From Piper betle (taxonomy: Eukaryota > Streptophyta > Magnoliopsida > Piperales > Piperaceae), in contig JAURVB010010412.1 in assembly GCA_033002965.1 (NCBI GenBank), positions 20,594 through 84,593 of the forward strand: a DNA stretch of 64,000 nt, written 5' to 3'. Under the pieces are notes generated by a model. That model was not told the origin of the DNA, made no database searches, and was given only the letters and a program-made list of their open reading frames with translations. A program made the translations under genes and the position numbers. Each line of letters begins with the position of its first letter. Positions within the stretch are counted from its first letter, which is position 1. Below are positions 1 through 11,017 of this stretch, one piece after another.

Positions 1-190
1 CAGACAAGTTTACGAACGGGCATCATCAAATGCTAACATTGATGCAAAAGGCAGAGACGGATTCGCATTATGTTATATTTAATTACTATACAAGTACCCT
101 AATGATCCACGTTTAGCAGATTTAGATCCAGAGATCGATCTAAACAAGATCCTCATTGACTGATTGATTAATTACATATAATGATAATAA
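1..190. other. 3' flank of the OVATE gene
   Basis: AT-rich sequence directly downstream of the minus-strand OVATE gene. It probably holds that gene's 3' UTR. No coding signal is seen. Confidence 0.5.
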
Positions 191-1174
191 TCAGTAAGCG
201 AAGTACCCTTGTTCAAGCTCGGAGGCGGCCACGGCGAAGTCTCGGTTGAGATCGAACCAGACCTGGCGAAACACCTTGACGATGAGCTCATGGAACTCGG
301 CGTGGTTGAGCTCGAGGTAGCAGGCAAGCAGCTCTTCAAGCTCCTCACCATTGCCCATCTTCTTCTCTGATATCATCTCTACCATCGACTCTCTGAAGTC
401 CTTCTGAGGATCCCATGAGCTCGTCACCACGGCGAACCCCTCCAGCAGAGCCCCGCCTCCTTTCGTTCCCGCCTTCTTCTTTGATCTCGTCTTCCTTCTT
501 CTCATCCCCTCCACGGCTCTGATCTTGCAGACCGTCCTCGGGGAGAAGAGCTCGCCGGACCTCGCCGGGCTCCTCGGCCCTGCCCACTTTCTCGGCCTCC
601 TTGACACCTCCTTGCTCTCTTTGCTGAATCTCTGGTGGTGGGTTCTCTTCAGATTGAGCGGCGGGAAGCTCGCCGTCGCCGGGGGAGGTGGATGCTCTGT
701 TTTGGCCGGCGGCGGCTCTGTTTTGGTAGGGACGGTGCAAACTCGGTCGATGTTGCTGGCGTTCGGCCGGGAGGTGGCCGGAGACTCGAAGTCGACGGAA
801 AAAGCCCGTCTTGCCGGCCGGGAATCGTCGCCGGCACCAGAGGCCGGCATGGCCCTGGCCCACTCGAAGCTCTGGCGGCGGAAGGAGAAACGCCAGAAGT
901 CCTCCTCCGGCTCGACGAAGCCGGCGACGCTCCGGCCAGTGCGCTTGTCGTAGACCTCGGGCGAGTAGGCGAGGTTGGTGATGGAGCTCATGGGCGGCGG
1001 GTCCGGCGACGAGCGGGAGGAGTTGGTGGGCGGCGCCGGCGGTGTGGAGGGCGGCTTCTTTGTTGGTGCTGGGGAGGGCCTGCGCTTGAGCTTGGAGAGC
1101 CATGAGAAGGAGAAGACGTTGGATAGTGAAGAAGGAATTGACTTCTTCCCCACCTTCTTATCCACCTTCCCCAT
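191..1174 (-). CDS. OVATE family protein (transcriptional repressor)
   Basis: Single-exon ORF of 327 aa. The C-terminal part (about residues 250-312) is an OVATE/DUF623 domain: a DPxxDFRxSMVEMI start, an EELEELLACYLELN core and an FRQVWFDL end. The N-terminus (GKK, then FSFSWLSKLKRR) matches the conserved start of OFP5-type members. The middle is Pro/Ser-rich with basic clusters (RRRKTRSKKK) that could act as a nuclear signal. OVATE proteins are plant-specific nuclear repressors that bind TALE homeodomain and TRM proteins and affect organ shape and secondary wall growth; that role is family knowledge. The length is normal for the longer OFPs, and intronless structure is usual. The ATG at 1174 is the first in frame and gives the conserved N-terminus. 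A pyrimidine-rich leader lies upstream (about 1175-1215 on the plus strand reads as CT repeats). Other ORFs here are GC-rich shadows. Confidence 0.93.
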   Translation of the reverse strand: MGKVDKKVGKKSIPSSLSNVFSFSWLSKLKRRPSPAPTKKPPSTPPAPPTNSSRSSPDPPPMSSITNLAYSPEVYDKRTGRSVAGFVEPEEDFWRFSFRRQSFEWARAMPASGAGDDSRPARRAFSVDFESPATSRPNASNIDRVCTVPTKTEPPPAKTEHPPPPATASFPPLNLKRTHHQRFSKESKEVSRRPRKWAGPRSPARSGELFSPRTVCKIRAVEGMRRRKTRSKKKAGTKGGGALLEGFAVVTSSWDPQKDFRESMVEMISEKKMGNGEELEELLACYLELNHAEFHELIVKVFRQVWFDLNRDFAVAASELEQGYFAY

Positions 1175-3900
1175 TTTCTTTTCTCTTCTTCTTCTTCCAC
1201 TTCTTCACTAACTAGTGGTAGACGAGACCAACAAAACAAAACAAACACAATCCTAGTGCTAGTGGTGTTTACTACTCACAGACCACCTCTTCTCTACTAG
1301 TGGTTTCTAAGTGATGAACGCAAAGACGAGAGCATTGAATTGAAGGACCTGAACTTCAGGGACTGTAGAAATGGGTTTTTCAAGAAGTCTCATCTTCTTC
1401 CTCTTCTTCTTCTTCTATCAAAGAACAAAGAAAGAGTTTTGGCGTATCATCTTCATCATCGAGTATATCATCGGGTTGATTGAGCCTCTTTCTTAATAAT
1501 ATTATCATGATAATGTTCATTAGCATGGTTTGTATGGACGAGGAAGAGAGACAAAAGGAAAGGAAAGGAAGACACTACTTTTCAAAAGGAAATGGCGCCA
1601 GAAATCATGTGAGGGGAGTTAACGGGAAGAGGAAGATGAATTGAGGGTGATGATGATCATATTTGGCTTCACTTTTTCTTGATCATCGGAAATTAGAAGC
1701 GTGACCGGGAACCAGAATCCGGCTTTGTAGACCTGCCTCCCCCGCCCCCCTTTGCCAATCCACATCTCATTTTTCACCTTTTCTCTTTTTTTTTTTCTTG
1801 AATAATAATATTATTATTATTAATTTATTATTATTATTATTGCTCTTTATTTTTTCTTGAACGAATGATGTCTTTAAAAAAGTATTTTTTTGTCATTAAA
1901 ATTTAAATAAATAAATCGCCGCCCTACCTGGTCTGGTGTGCTCGCGTTGTCGTAGATATATTTTAGAGTTTACTTTTCACTGTTTTAATATTAATTTTTT
2001 AATATTATTTTATTATAATTATAAAAAATAACAAAACGCACATAAAATTAAAATTATATCTGGCACGAGAAAGGAGAGAGGGGCAAGTACTAGAAAAAAA
2101 ATTTTTGAATTTTTTTTTCTCTCATTTTACGAAGCTTCCTAAAACGAGCCTCTATCATTTTATATTTTGCTAAATCTTTTATCTGACACTTAATTTTAAT
2201 TTTTATCCTTCGCTATTATTATTTTATATTTTAATAATAAGTAAACTCAAAACATCTCAAATAAACGCCTTATAACCTATAAAACTATATCTTCAAATAC
2301 TTCAATTTATAGGGTAAGGTGTCACAATAGTAGATATTATTTGATATTTTTATACCACATGATAACTCTGGCTGAAAATTTGGGATGATCATTTTTGGTA
2401 ATTTGACAATTTTATTGATATTTATAGTTAACATGGAAGGTATATTTGGCTAATTAATTATTTGATATATAAGGCTATTTCCATCCCTACGGACTCAAGC
2501 AGCGCCGCGCCCGCTTTGCGTGGGGTTATCCGTAATGTGTGAACTGTTGGCCTGGGAGGAAATGGAAAGAACAGAACTTGTGTACCTTCTTTTTATCAGT
2601 AACAGTGTTTTTTGTGAATCTTTTCTTATTTCCCTTTCAAGACCCAAAACCAGAACCAATAGTAATTCATATGATCTTTACCAGAAGACATGCAAACTCT
2701 GACCTCCTTTCAATAAAAGATCATGGTTAGAATGCACCTCATGGTGAAAGTTAAAACTTATAAAACATTTATGATCTTCTGCATGTTCTGTTCACAAAAA
2801 GCTATGTAACTCATCATGAACAGGAAACATAAATAATGGACACAAAAAGAAACATTCATTATTTTTGGGTTTCTTATAAGCAAGTGGGCAGGGGGGACTA
2901 GGATCTATCAGACATGGGATAGCTTAGATGTACGATACATCATTCAGGGTCTGCACTAAATTTGTCTTTCACTGTGTGTGTATTTTTTTACACTACCGAC
3001 GAAGATTGCCACAAAGAGTGATAGATTGGAAGATGTTGAAGGTATGCATTTTATGGTTTGGGAGCCAGGCTCAAATGCCAAGTGCGCAACTGAATTATAA
3101 TGTTCAAGTTCATAGCTTCAACGAGGAAAAAAGGGGGTAATCTATGAATGAAATCAATGTTCTAGCTCTCGTCTTTTTGTTTTCCTGTGAATAACCATAC
3201 ATTTAGATGATCAATAATTAGTCACAACCTTTCGAAAAAGAAGGAATTGCTAGATTCTGTAATTTTATGAGGAAAGAGGGCCTGCTTCCAAAGAAAGGAT
3301 AAAAAGGAACACTATAGTTTCTTGCAATGCTTTGATTTGTGCTCTCTTTTTAGATTGGCTTTTCTTAGTCGTCAATTTGTAACCCAATCTTCGCTCTGCA
3401 TTTCTAATCTGGATGAGGACAAGCATTTGTCGCACTCCTAGAAGCACAATATGATAAAATGGTATACAAACGTGGACGCAGAATTCACATAGAAGTAAAA
3501 TGTATTTGCAGATCTACATTCCTTGGGCCTCAACAATTTGTAACATGTATTCACAAAACCGATGATTCAGCACAATCATTATCCTTCACCTCATCCCAAC
3601 AAGGCTCGGATTGAGGTTACCCATTTTGTACTTAAGAGAGAGAAAACGTATTTTGCATGGTATGAGATGAGCTGATGTCCCCTACAAAACGGAAAAGGAA
3701 AGCTTTCAAAGTTGTTACGGGCTCATGTCATGGCGCCAAATAGATAAGGGAGAAGGTGGAGGACAGAGAAGAAGCTCGAGAACAAGCAATGTCGTCTCCC
3801 TGTTTATAAAGGGAGGAAGCTGCTAAAGGTCAGGGGAGAGGAGAGGAAGCAGCTCTTTCCATTTATTGAAGATGGTATGATTCTGAGCACCCTGCCCAGG
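1175..3900. other. Intergenic, no gene recognised
   Basis: Upstream region of the OVATE gene, then AT-rich spacer. It has a run of TTA/ATT repeats near 1800-1845 and many poly-A/T tracts. Short ORFs (for example around 2520-3140) show no recognisable domain. The GA-rich stretch at 3730-3900 is interrupted by the solo LTR that begins at 3906. Confidence 0.4.
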
Positions 3901-3905
3901 AGCAG

Positions 3906-6900
3906 TGTAAAACCCGCGACTTGAGTCAGGGTTTTATAGTCGTTAGCCAGTTGATTTGACCGTAGTTAAGTCGGTTCAGCTTTCAGAACACGTGTGCGGG
4001 GCCGAGGCTGACCGTGCACACGTGCTATGAGGGTTTATGTATACCCAAGTATTGGTGATAGCGTCAGATACGCATCAGCAGACTGAGTTATCAGTAGATA
4101 TGAGAGTATATAGTTGATGATTTTATTTTTTTATGTTGTGATCGCAGAATTAGTTTAGGCCGAATAACGCATTAGGGCGCGTTAGATGGTATTCGGGTGG
4201 GTTATTAGTTATATAACAGGTCATTTGGGTGTGGTGATATTTTGTTTGATTTTATGGGATTTTTCCCAATTTTTTTAAATTTTTCTGGGATTTATTCCGA
4301 GCCCGTTATCATTCTTGACTCAGCCCGTGAGTCAAGTCTTATTTACAACTTTGCCATCGCCCTATACTCCTCATCTTCCTCCCCAAACCCCGACACTTTT
4401 CACCACCGCCGCCGCCCTTGGGATTTTGCCGCCGCCACCGACGCCGGGCCGCCGCCGATCGACGCCGCCCAACCGGTCGTGTCGTCGCCTTGCCGCCTCG
4501 ACCACGCCCGGCCACTGTCCGGCCGTCGCAGAGCCGGAAATCGCCCTCGATTTCCCGCCGATTCCGACGCGATTTCGCCGCCGTCTGCGCCGGACCGCCG
4601 CCGCTGTGACGTCGGAGCTCCTCCCCTCGACCTCCCCTACCTTTCCCCTCTGCTTAGCGCCGCCGTCGAGGGTCGGCCGTGGGTCTGATCGGAGCGGCCG
4701 ACCGCCCCGATCGCACTCGACGCCGCCGTTGGTGGCCATTGCCGCTGCGGCTGCCCTCGTCGTCACCGCCATTGGGTTCAGCTCACCGAGGCGGTGCTAA
4801 CCCCTACCTCCGATTGCCTCGCCGGAGCAGACACCGGAAAACCACCGGAGCTGCCGGAAAACCGCCGGCATAATTGCCGGAAAACCTCCACCTTCGCCCG
4901 TCGGCACCGATTGCAGCGCCGATCGCGAGGTGGTTCTTCCTTCTTTTTTTACAGACTTATTATGGTCATAGTAGCATATTAGAATTAATTTTATTAACTT
5001 CATGATTTTTGTTTAATTAATCGTGATTATGATAAACATGTGATGATTAGTGTGAATTGTGTTGTATGATGTGAATGGTTAGTAATGAAATTGTTAGTAA
5101 ACCATTGAATAGTTAATTAAATGCTTGTTAACTAGTTAATTCATGAATATTTATGAATTAGGTTTTGCATGCTAACATTATGAAATTGTTAGTAAACTAT
5201 TGTATAGTTAATTAAATGTTTGTTAACTAGTTAATTTATGAATATGTATGAATTAGGTTTTGTATGCTAACATTAAGTTAAACAGATTAAATTGATTAAA
5301 CCATTGTCACCTAATTAGAATAGGTATGCTTTGAAATTGGAATTAAAAGTGCTAGGTAATAAGTAACATATGAAATGATAAAATTATTAACCTGCTTGAC
5401 AATTAGAGATGTAGGGTAGTTGTCGAGATGATTATCATGGTTGATTAGATAATTGTATGCATGTGGATATATTAGTTATATAGGTGTGCATCATATATGT
5501 ATGGGCGTTAGTAATTAGTTATGTTTATGTAGGTTCGTTGCAGGAGCTCGCCGTCTAGGCACGAGACTGCGCTTGGAGCTTCTGACAGGTCCATTAGGAC
5601 ACGCTTCTCAGGTTTTATCGCTCTATTCTATCGGTGATTTGATTTATTGATTGTAGGACGTGTCAGGTGGATGATTTATTGGACCCCACCTAACACGGGT
5701 CACCTGGTCGATGTTTTTCGGAATTAATAACCCTCAAGGATGAGATCCCTCATGTTTGTTTTCGAAAATAAGATCCACCTCAAGTTGCCTTCGGGCCTAT
5801 TATAATAAATCCTGACCCAGCCCTATAAATAGTTTTATCGAGTTTTCAGTGAGACAAGAGAAGATGAGTCGACTGCACGTACCATGAGCGGATGTCGTGC
5901 CAGTCAAAGCGGGCTCTAGATTAGTGCCAGCGGACTGTTCCATTCCCGAGGGATCCTGACAACTCCGCGTTTGAGTTCCTCACACCCGGAGGACGTGGAG
6001 GTTTACGGGTACTGTTTAGTACAGCGCATGTCCGGACTTGTGGTTCAAAGGGTACTGAAGGCGACTGCCTGAGAGTGTTCGGTCTACGTGCTCAAGGCCA
6101 GGAGTAATATGGAGGTTCGGAGAGGGCTTAGGATAAAAGTTTTACGTAAAGTACTGAAAAAGAAGTGTCGTGAGTGGCACAGTACCAGATAGATTGGGAT
6201 GCTGTTGAGTCAGCTGCTCGACGGCTCCTTTATAGTTGCCCTTATGAGAGTTCTTGAGGAAGATATATATGATGGTTTGCTTTCCATGAGAGTTTGCTCT
6301 CATGTTCCAGTTTGATATTAGTTATTTCCGGACCAGTGACACCCGTTGCTGACATTTTTCTACTATATGTAGGTGAGGATGAGGATTGGTGTATGCCGGC
6401 CTCGACGAAGGAGTAGCGCTTGCATTGCACACACATACTTGGTGCCGCGCCGACTTTTGCGTAAGATGTGATGTGATTGGTTTTTGTAGTAGATTTACAT
6501 ATTAGTATTTACGCATGTGTTTGTAAGACTTGTAGATCTTGTTTAGAAATGTATGAATTTTCTTAGAAATATTTTGGAAAAGTTCCAATGCCCAGGATGA
6601 TCAGCTATGTTAAGTTGAAATGAACAAAAACACGATGAACATGAATTGCAAGTGGGCTAGATGTCAATTACGATATGTGTAGTTGATTTGAAGTCTAGTG
6701 TGATATAAATTGTTGTTTTATATATATACATATTGTGCCGTATTTTAACAGGTCATCCCCTTATTGCACTTTTAGGGGAGGCTTTGTCCGTTTTATTCCA
6801 GGTTTTATGAATTTTATTGTTGTTTTAATTATTTTGGTGTGCGGTGATTATCATGACATTCACGTAGTATCCTGTTAGGGTTTTGCATCTCATTCATATA

Positions 6901-7060
6901 TTGTTTGCGCATTAGCGGCGTGCTCCATCTTGAGACGTCGAGAGGGTTATGTCGTAGCCGTTTAGGTTTTGGGTCAGCCAACTTAATCGGTTTACGAGTA
7001 GTTCGATCCTTTGTAACAGTTCTGATCCGGGTTGAGAGTAAACCGGATTGGGGTGTTACA
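3906..7060 (+). mobile_element. Solo LTR (Gypsy-type), 3155 bp
   Basis: The segment starts TGTAAAACCC and ends GGGTGTTACA, the near-palindromic TGTAA..TTACA ends typical of long plant Gypsy LTRs. It is flanked by a perfect 5-bp target duplication, AGCAG (3901-3905 and 7061-7065). No second copy of either end lies inside, and there is no gag-pol, so this reads as a solo LTR left by LTR-LTR recombination. A TATAAATAG box at 5824-5832 fits an LTR promoter on the plus strand. A GC-rich block (4380-4930, Pro/Arg/Ala-rich in all frames) and a 95-bp tandem duplication lie within. The length would suit Tekay/Del chromovirus LTRs, but I cannot assign the lineage without a search. Confidence 0.82.
5086..5275. 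repeat. 95-bp tandem duplication inside the solo LTR
   Basis: Two adjacent copies, 5086-5180 and 5181-5275, both beginning TGAAATTGTTAGTAAAC and ending GCTAACATTA, with only a few substitutions. AT-rich and non-coding. Confidence 0.9.
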
Positions 7061-7065
7061 AGCAG

Positions 7066-8918
7066 AGTGCCCTCTTCCTCCCCAGCCACAAGGGCCACGC
7101 CATGGCCTTGCACTTGGCCGAGCGTGGCCGGCGTCTAAAGTCGGTCCCTAGTCTAGGCACCGGACATTGATTCAGCTGCACGCAGCTGCGCATGCATGTA
7201 GGTTCAGGTTTTCAATTACTGCTAATTTTGATGCATGTTATTCTCAAACCTGGTTTTGCATTGTTTCCTTCACATCTAATGATCTATTGAAGTGTTTATT
7301 GGTCAAGAGATTGCATGTGGTTATGAAAATTATAGCTTGTATCGATTGATCAGTTTACAATAAGAAAAAAGGTTCTGTTTCATTTGCTTTAAATTGAGTT
7401 AGTATTAATCTGACCGCCCAATAACAAGTTACCAGACATCTTATAGACATCCTATCATTTAACATGTTATAGATAGGAAGACCTAAAGTTAAGAGTTACA
7501 AAAAATTCCAACCCGCTATAAGAGGCTGACCGGCCACAAGGTCATGTAGTAGATAATATATAATTATATTTTTCAAATCTCAAATATATAACCATTAATG
7601 ATAAATGATTTTTAAACTATAATTCCAACAATCACCTACTTGGTTCCAAAATATTTTATTATATAGTTATAATCTTAAGTCACTTTTATCTTGTATATGT
7701 TTATAGTTAACAACTGATATACACACATTACAATTAAAAGATTGAGAATATAAAATTATCATTATGGTATTGTACACCCGCACCATGCCCATGCATATTA
7801 CAGGAAAATTATAATTACACACCCACGTTTAATGAGTGATAATTGTGCCCCGTACCATGCTGACCCATCTTTAGTGATTCTTAAATAATTGCACACCGAC
7901 CAATAGACAAAAGTAATGCACACGCATGAAACCGGTAAAGAAATAATAATGCACGTGTATCAAATAACGGAGTTCTATTTTCATTTAGAATAATAAATTA
8001 CATTAATCCTATATTCCGAGCGCGATAAACAAAAAATGATCACAACCAAATATTTAGTTAACGAATCTGCTAAATTATCCCTAGTTGATACCCTTTCAAT
8101 CAAGATTTCATGCTTCTTCAATAACGAATTGGTATTTACAATGAAGGAACAACCTTTCTGAAGAATGAGAGATCCTATAAAATGACAAGCGTTTTGTAAA
8201 CAAATCCGTTTCGTAAACTACAATTCGAACAACCTCTATGCCCCATTTATGCCAAACAAGTTAGTAGTAATGACCTTTGTAGAGAGCCAACCGATTCTAA
8301 TCCAAACCAATGAACGGGGAGGTGCTCACAAAAGGAATGACAGAGCATTTTTAAATACTTCCATCCCATGCACCACAGACACAATCAGATGATCAAGATC
8401 CCATTCTAGTATTTAATATACGGACACATTCCAGCAAGAAGTAAATAAATGTCGCCTACTTTCACTTCACTTCCACCTTCAGGAATCAACGGCCTCCCAG
8501 GAAGCCCCAACCAACATAAGAAACCTGTCTCGCCGGTGGCAGGGAAAGAAAGGTGGACCTGGCTCGCCTATTTGGTGGGAATGTCGTTAGGAGCAGCAAG
8601 CAGCAAGCAGCAAGCAGCTAGCTAACCACCTCCACGCCTAATATGCATGCATCAAACGTGCAAACTTTCACCTCTCTTTTTAATCTTCCCTTACCAATCA
8701 AGAATTTCACTCTTCTTATCCATTTTAGCACTTCGCAACTTTTGCCAGAAATGGAGAGTTACACTGAAAACATCAAACAGGGAGAGATGGGTGTTGTTTA
8801 AAACTTGAGAATAGACAATTCTAGGTGGCTTCTGTTCTTGTCACCTTCTGATGGTAGGGTACTTGATAGTTGATATAGAGCAGATACCTGTGCGAGTCTG
8901 ACAGCTCTTCAACTCCTC

Positions 8919-8964
<46 letters not shown>

Positions 8965-9038
8965 CTATTGACACTAAGTACTCAAACATTCTGTCCGGCC
9001 AGAGGGGTACTCACTACTCAGTAGCGAGAGCAGCCTCC
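7066..9038. other. Intergenic with a CT/TA microsatellite
   Basis: AT-rich spacer with no recognisable gene. It contains a GCAGCAA-type short tandem repeat near 8593-8622. Next to the downstream peptide gene it holds a (CT)n tract (about 8915-8950) running into (TA)n (about 8950-8964). That position, 75-90 bp before the start codon, suggests a core promoter or leader role, which is inference. Confidence 0.45.
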
Positions 9039-9368
9039 ATGGCTGCTGCATCTTCCTCCATTCCACTATTTTACAAACTCAACGTCTGCTACCTTTTTCT
9101 CATCCTCTTGATGTTCCTTAGCAGCAGGAATGCTGCACTGGTATCTGCTTCCATGGTGTCCCTCCCCGTCCACCGAGGTGATTTACTAGTACAAAGTTCG
9201 TCGTTGCCGACGCCAGGCATGGCACCAATCACCACCGTCCTCCCAACGGAGAAACGCCGTGTACCTCCATCAGCGCCTAGCCACAAGGGTCATGGCCTTC
9301 CCACATTCAATAGACGCCTCATGCACATGCCTCCGGGGACAAAATCAGTTACTCAAATCGGCCTCTGA
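9039..9368 (+). CDS. Small secreted peptide precursor, IDA-like/PIP type
   Basis: Single-exon ORF of 109 aa. Residues 11-37 are hydrophobic (YLFLILLMFL core) and look like a cleavable signal peptide. Near residue 75 a basic pair (KRR) precedes VPPSAPSHKGHG. This resembles both the PIP motif of IDA/IDL peptides (PPSAPS core) and the SGPSxxGxGH motif of PAMP-induced peptides. Both belong to one plant superfamily of secreted signals read by HAESA-type or RLK7-type receptors; that is family knowledge. The motif is followed by about 25 further residues, longer than the short tail of most family members. The ATG at 9039 is the first after a TA-rich TATA-like region and is followed by a 3' region with AATGAAG-like polyadenylation signals. 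It could also be an unrelated secreted peptide with a chance match. Confidence 0.6.
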   Translation: MAAASSSIPLFYKLNVCYLFLILLMFLSSRNAALVSASMVSLPVHRGDLLVQSSSLPTPGMAPITTVLPTEKRRVPPSAPSHKGHGLPTFNRRLMHMPPGTKSVTQIGL

Positions 9369-10450
9369 TCGTGTGTTATATATATTTTCTCAGTGTGTAG
9401 CATAGTTAAGTCTTTTTCTTTTCTTTTTGGTCATACAAACTGCTTTTTGACGAAGCAATTGTAGCATTTTATGTTTTGGTGTGAGTGAATTGAGAATCAA
9501 TATTCTTGTAATGTTTGCGTAATGAAGTATAGCATTTGCAATTGTTTCTTCTTCCATAACTTCAATGGGACAGCCAGTCCCACTGCATTAGACCAAGCTA
9601 GGCGTCTTCTTCAGCTGTGGTTTTCTACAAACCTTCTACTTATAAAATAAAGATTAATGGTTATAAGACGGAACAGAACGAACCAAGAACGCACAAATTT
9701 GCGCACAGTTCAATTTCCGACAAAAGACACGGTTGATAGACTAAAACCACCCAGCCTACACGTTAAAAATTTACCATGAGTGAAGCGTCGGTTGGTGGCC
9801 AACTAAGGCGGCAGAGAAGGAAGTTGGGTGGCACGAGGGAGGCTCCTCTGCTCTGCTGCCTGCTACATGAGGAACATGATGGAGTTTCTGATGATTATGC
9901 TTGTGAGCGCATTTATGTGATCAATTCGCACGTAACCTGCAAAGCTGCTATGAGTGACCCGGGAATAAATGTAGGTGACATTGAAGGATAAAAAAGGAAA
10001 GAACATGAGAGAATTGAGCATGGCATTGGATACTAATGTCGGCCAAGTTTTAGAGCATATAGCCGGGCTAGCTTCAATTTGGTTTCACAGGCAGCGATTA
10101 CATGTGGAGAAGTCTTCAAGCATTATCATATTGCACCAGTTAATCGTAAATTTCTCTATCAAATATACATATCGTATTTCTTTGAAAACACAATATGCAG
10201 GATGCGTTGGTCATTTGCTACAGTGAAGGGATCCGTAATGGTTCAGAAACAATGGCCAAGAAAATCAACCGTATATACAAATCATTGTACCTTAGTTAGA
10301 ACTCAAAACACATTTTCCCACCTACAAAAGGAAAAAACCCACTTATTATCTTATTTTAATTCCCAAAAAATATCATTCACATCAAACTATATATCCAACC
10401 AACATTTTAAATTATATGTATCATGTCAAATCATTCATTTTTTTTTCATT

Positions 10451-10484
<34 letters not shown>

Positions 10485-10982
10485 CTCATATGTATACTTA
10501 CTCATTCAAAGTTTTAGGAGCATCTAAAAAAACCCCAACGAACGCCGGTTTGCGTTGACAAATATGACCCAAGAAATCGAAGCCCCGACCACTACAATCT
10601 TGGGATCCGACAACCCAAAAACAGAACAAGTCAAACTACCCAGTCTCGTCTTCTTCAACTTCTTCCATCTCCTTCTCTCCCTCCCCTTCCCCTCCTCCCA
10701 CAAAACCTCCAATTCCCATCCAATCTCCACCCTTTTCGATCCCATTCGATCCCCACCGCCCGCGCCAAGGTACCCCTGATCGATTTCCTGGGGAAGTCTG
10801 CTTCTTTCGCCGCCTGGAGGCGTAAGAGAACGGTTGGAATTCGCTCCCGGGAAAAGCTTGCACTTGATGTAATCATCCATTTTTTGTCGGGAAATTTCTC
10901 CTTTTATTATATTTTTCGATCTCTTTGAGGTGGTCTGGCTTTGGGTGTGTTGATTTGTGTGTGTGGTAGTTGCTTTGATCAA
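9369..10982. other. Intergenic and probable HSF leader, with (TA)n microsatellite
   Basis: No gene recognised between the peptide gene and the heat-shock factor. A (TA)n tract lies at 10453-10480. The C/T-rich stretch 10640-10760 looks like a plant 5' UTR for the heat-shock factor. The long minus-strand ORFs there are shadows of this biased composition. Confidence 0.4.
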
Positions 10983-11000
10983 ATGGTTAATGAGATTTGA
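10867..11000 (+). promoter_or_regulatory. Two tiny upstream ORFs in the HSF leader
   Basis: A minimal start-stop ORF (ATG TAA) at 10867-10872 and a five-codon ORF (MVNEI, 10983-11000) ending 17 nt before the HSF start codon. Both would sit in the mRNA leader if transcription starts upstream of 10860, which I cannot confirm. Such uORFs can lower or condition translation of the main ORF. Confidence 0.45.
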
Positions 11001-11017
11001 TTGATTGGGAGTCGCTG

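Noticed and set aside
345..1248. Several long ORFs on both strands over the OVATE gene
   Set aside because: They overlap the 327-aa OVATE frame in GC-rich DNA and show no domain.
4242..5003. Overlapping Pro/Arg/Ala-rich ORFs, up to 161 aa
   Set aside because: They lie in the GC-rich block of the solo LTR, are open in most frames and have no domain.
9776..10558. Three plus-strand ORFs between the peptide gene and HSFA4
   Set aside because: No recognisable motif, overlapping frames and a (TA)n tract inside one of them.
10524..10982. 152-aa minus-strand ORF upstream of HSFA4
   Set aside because: Complement of a C/T-rich leader; composition explains it and no domain is seen.
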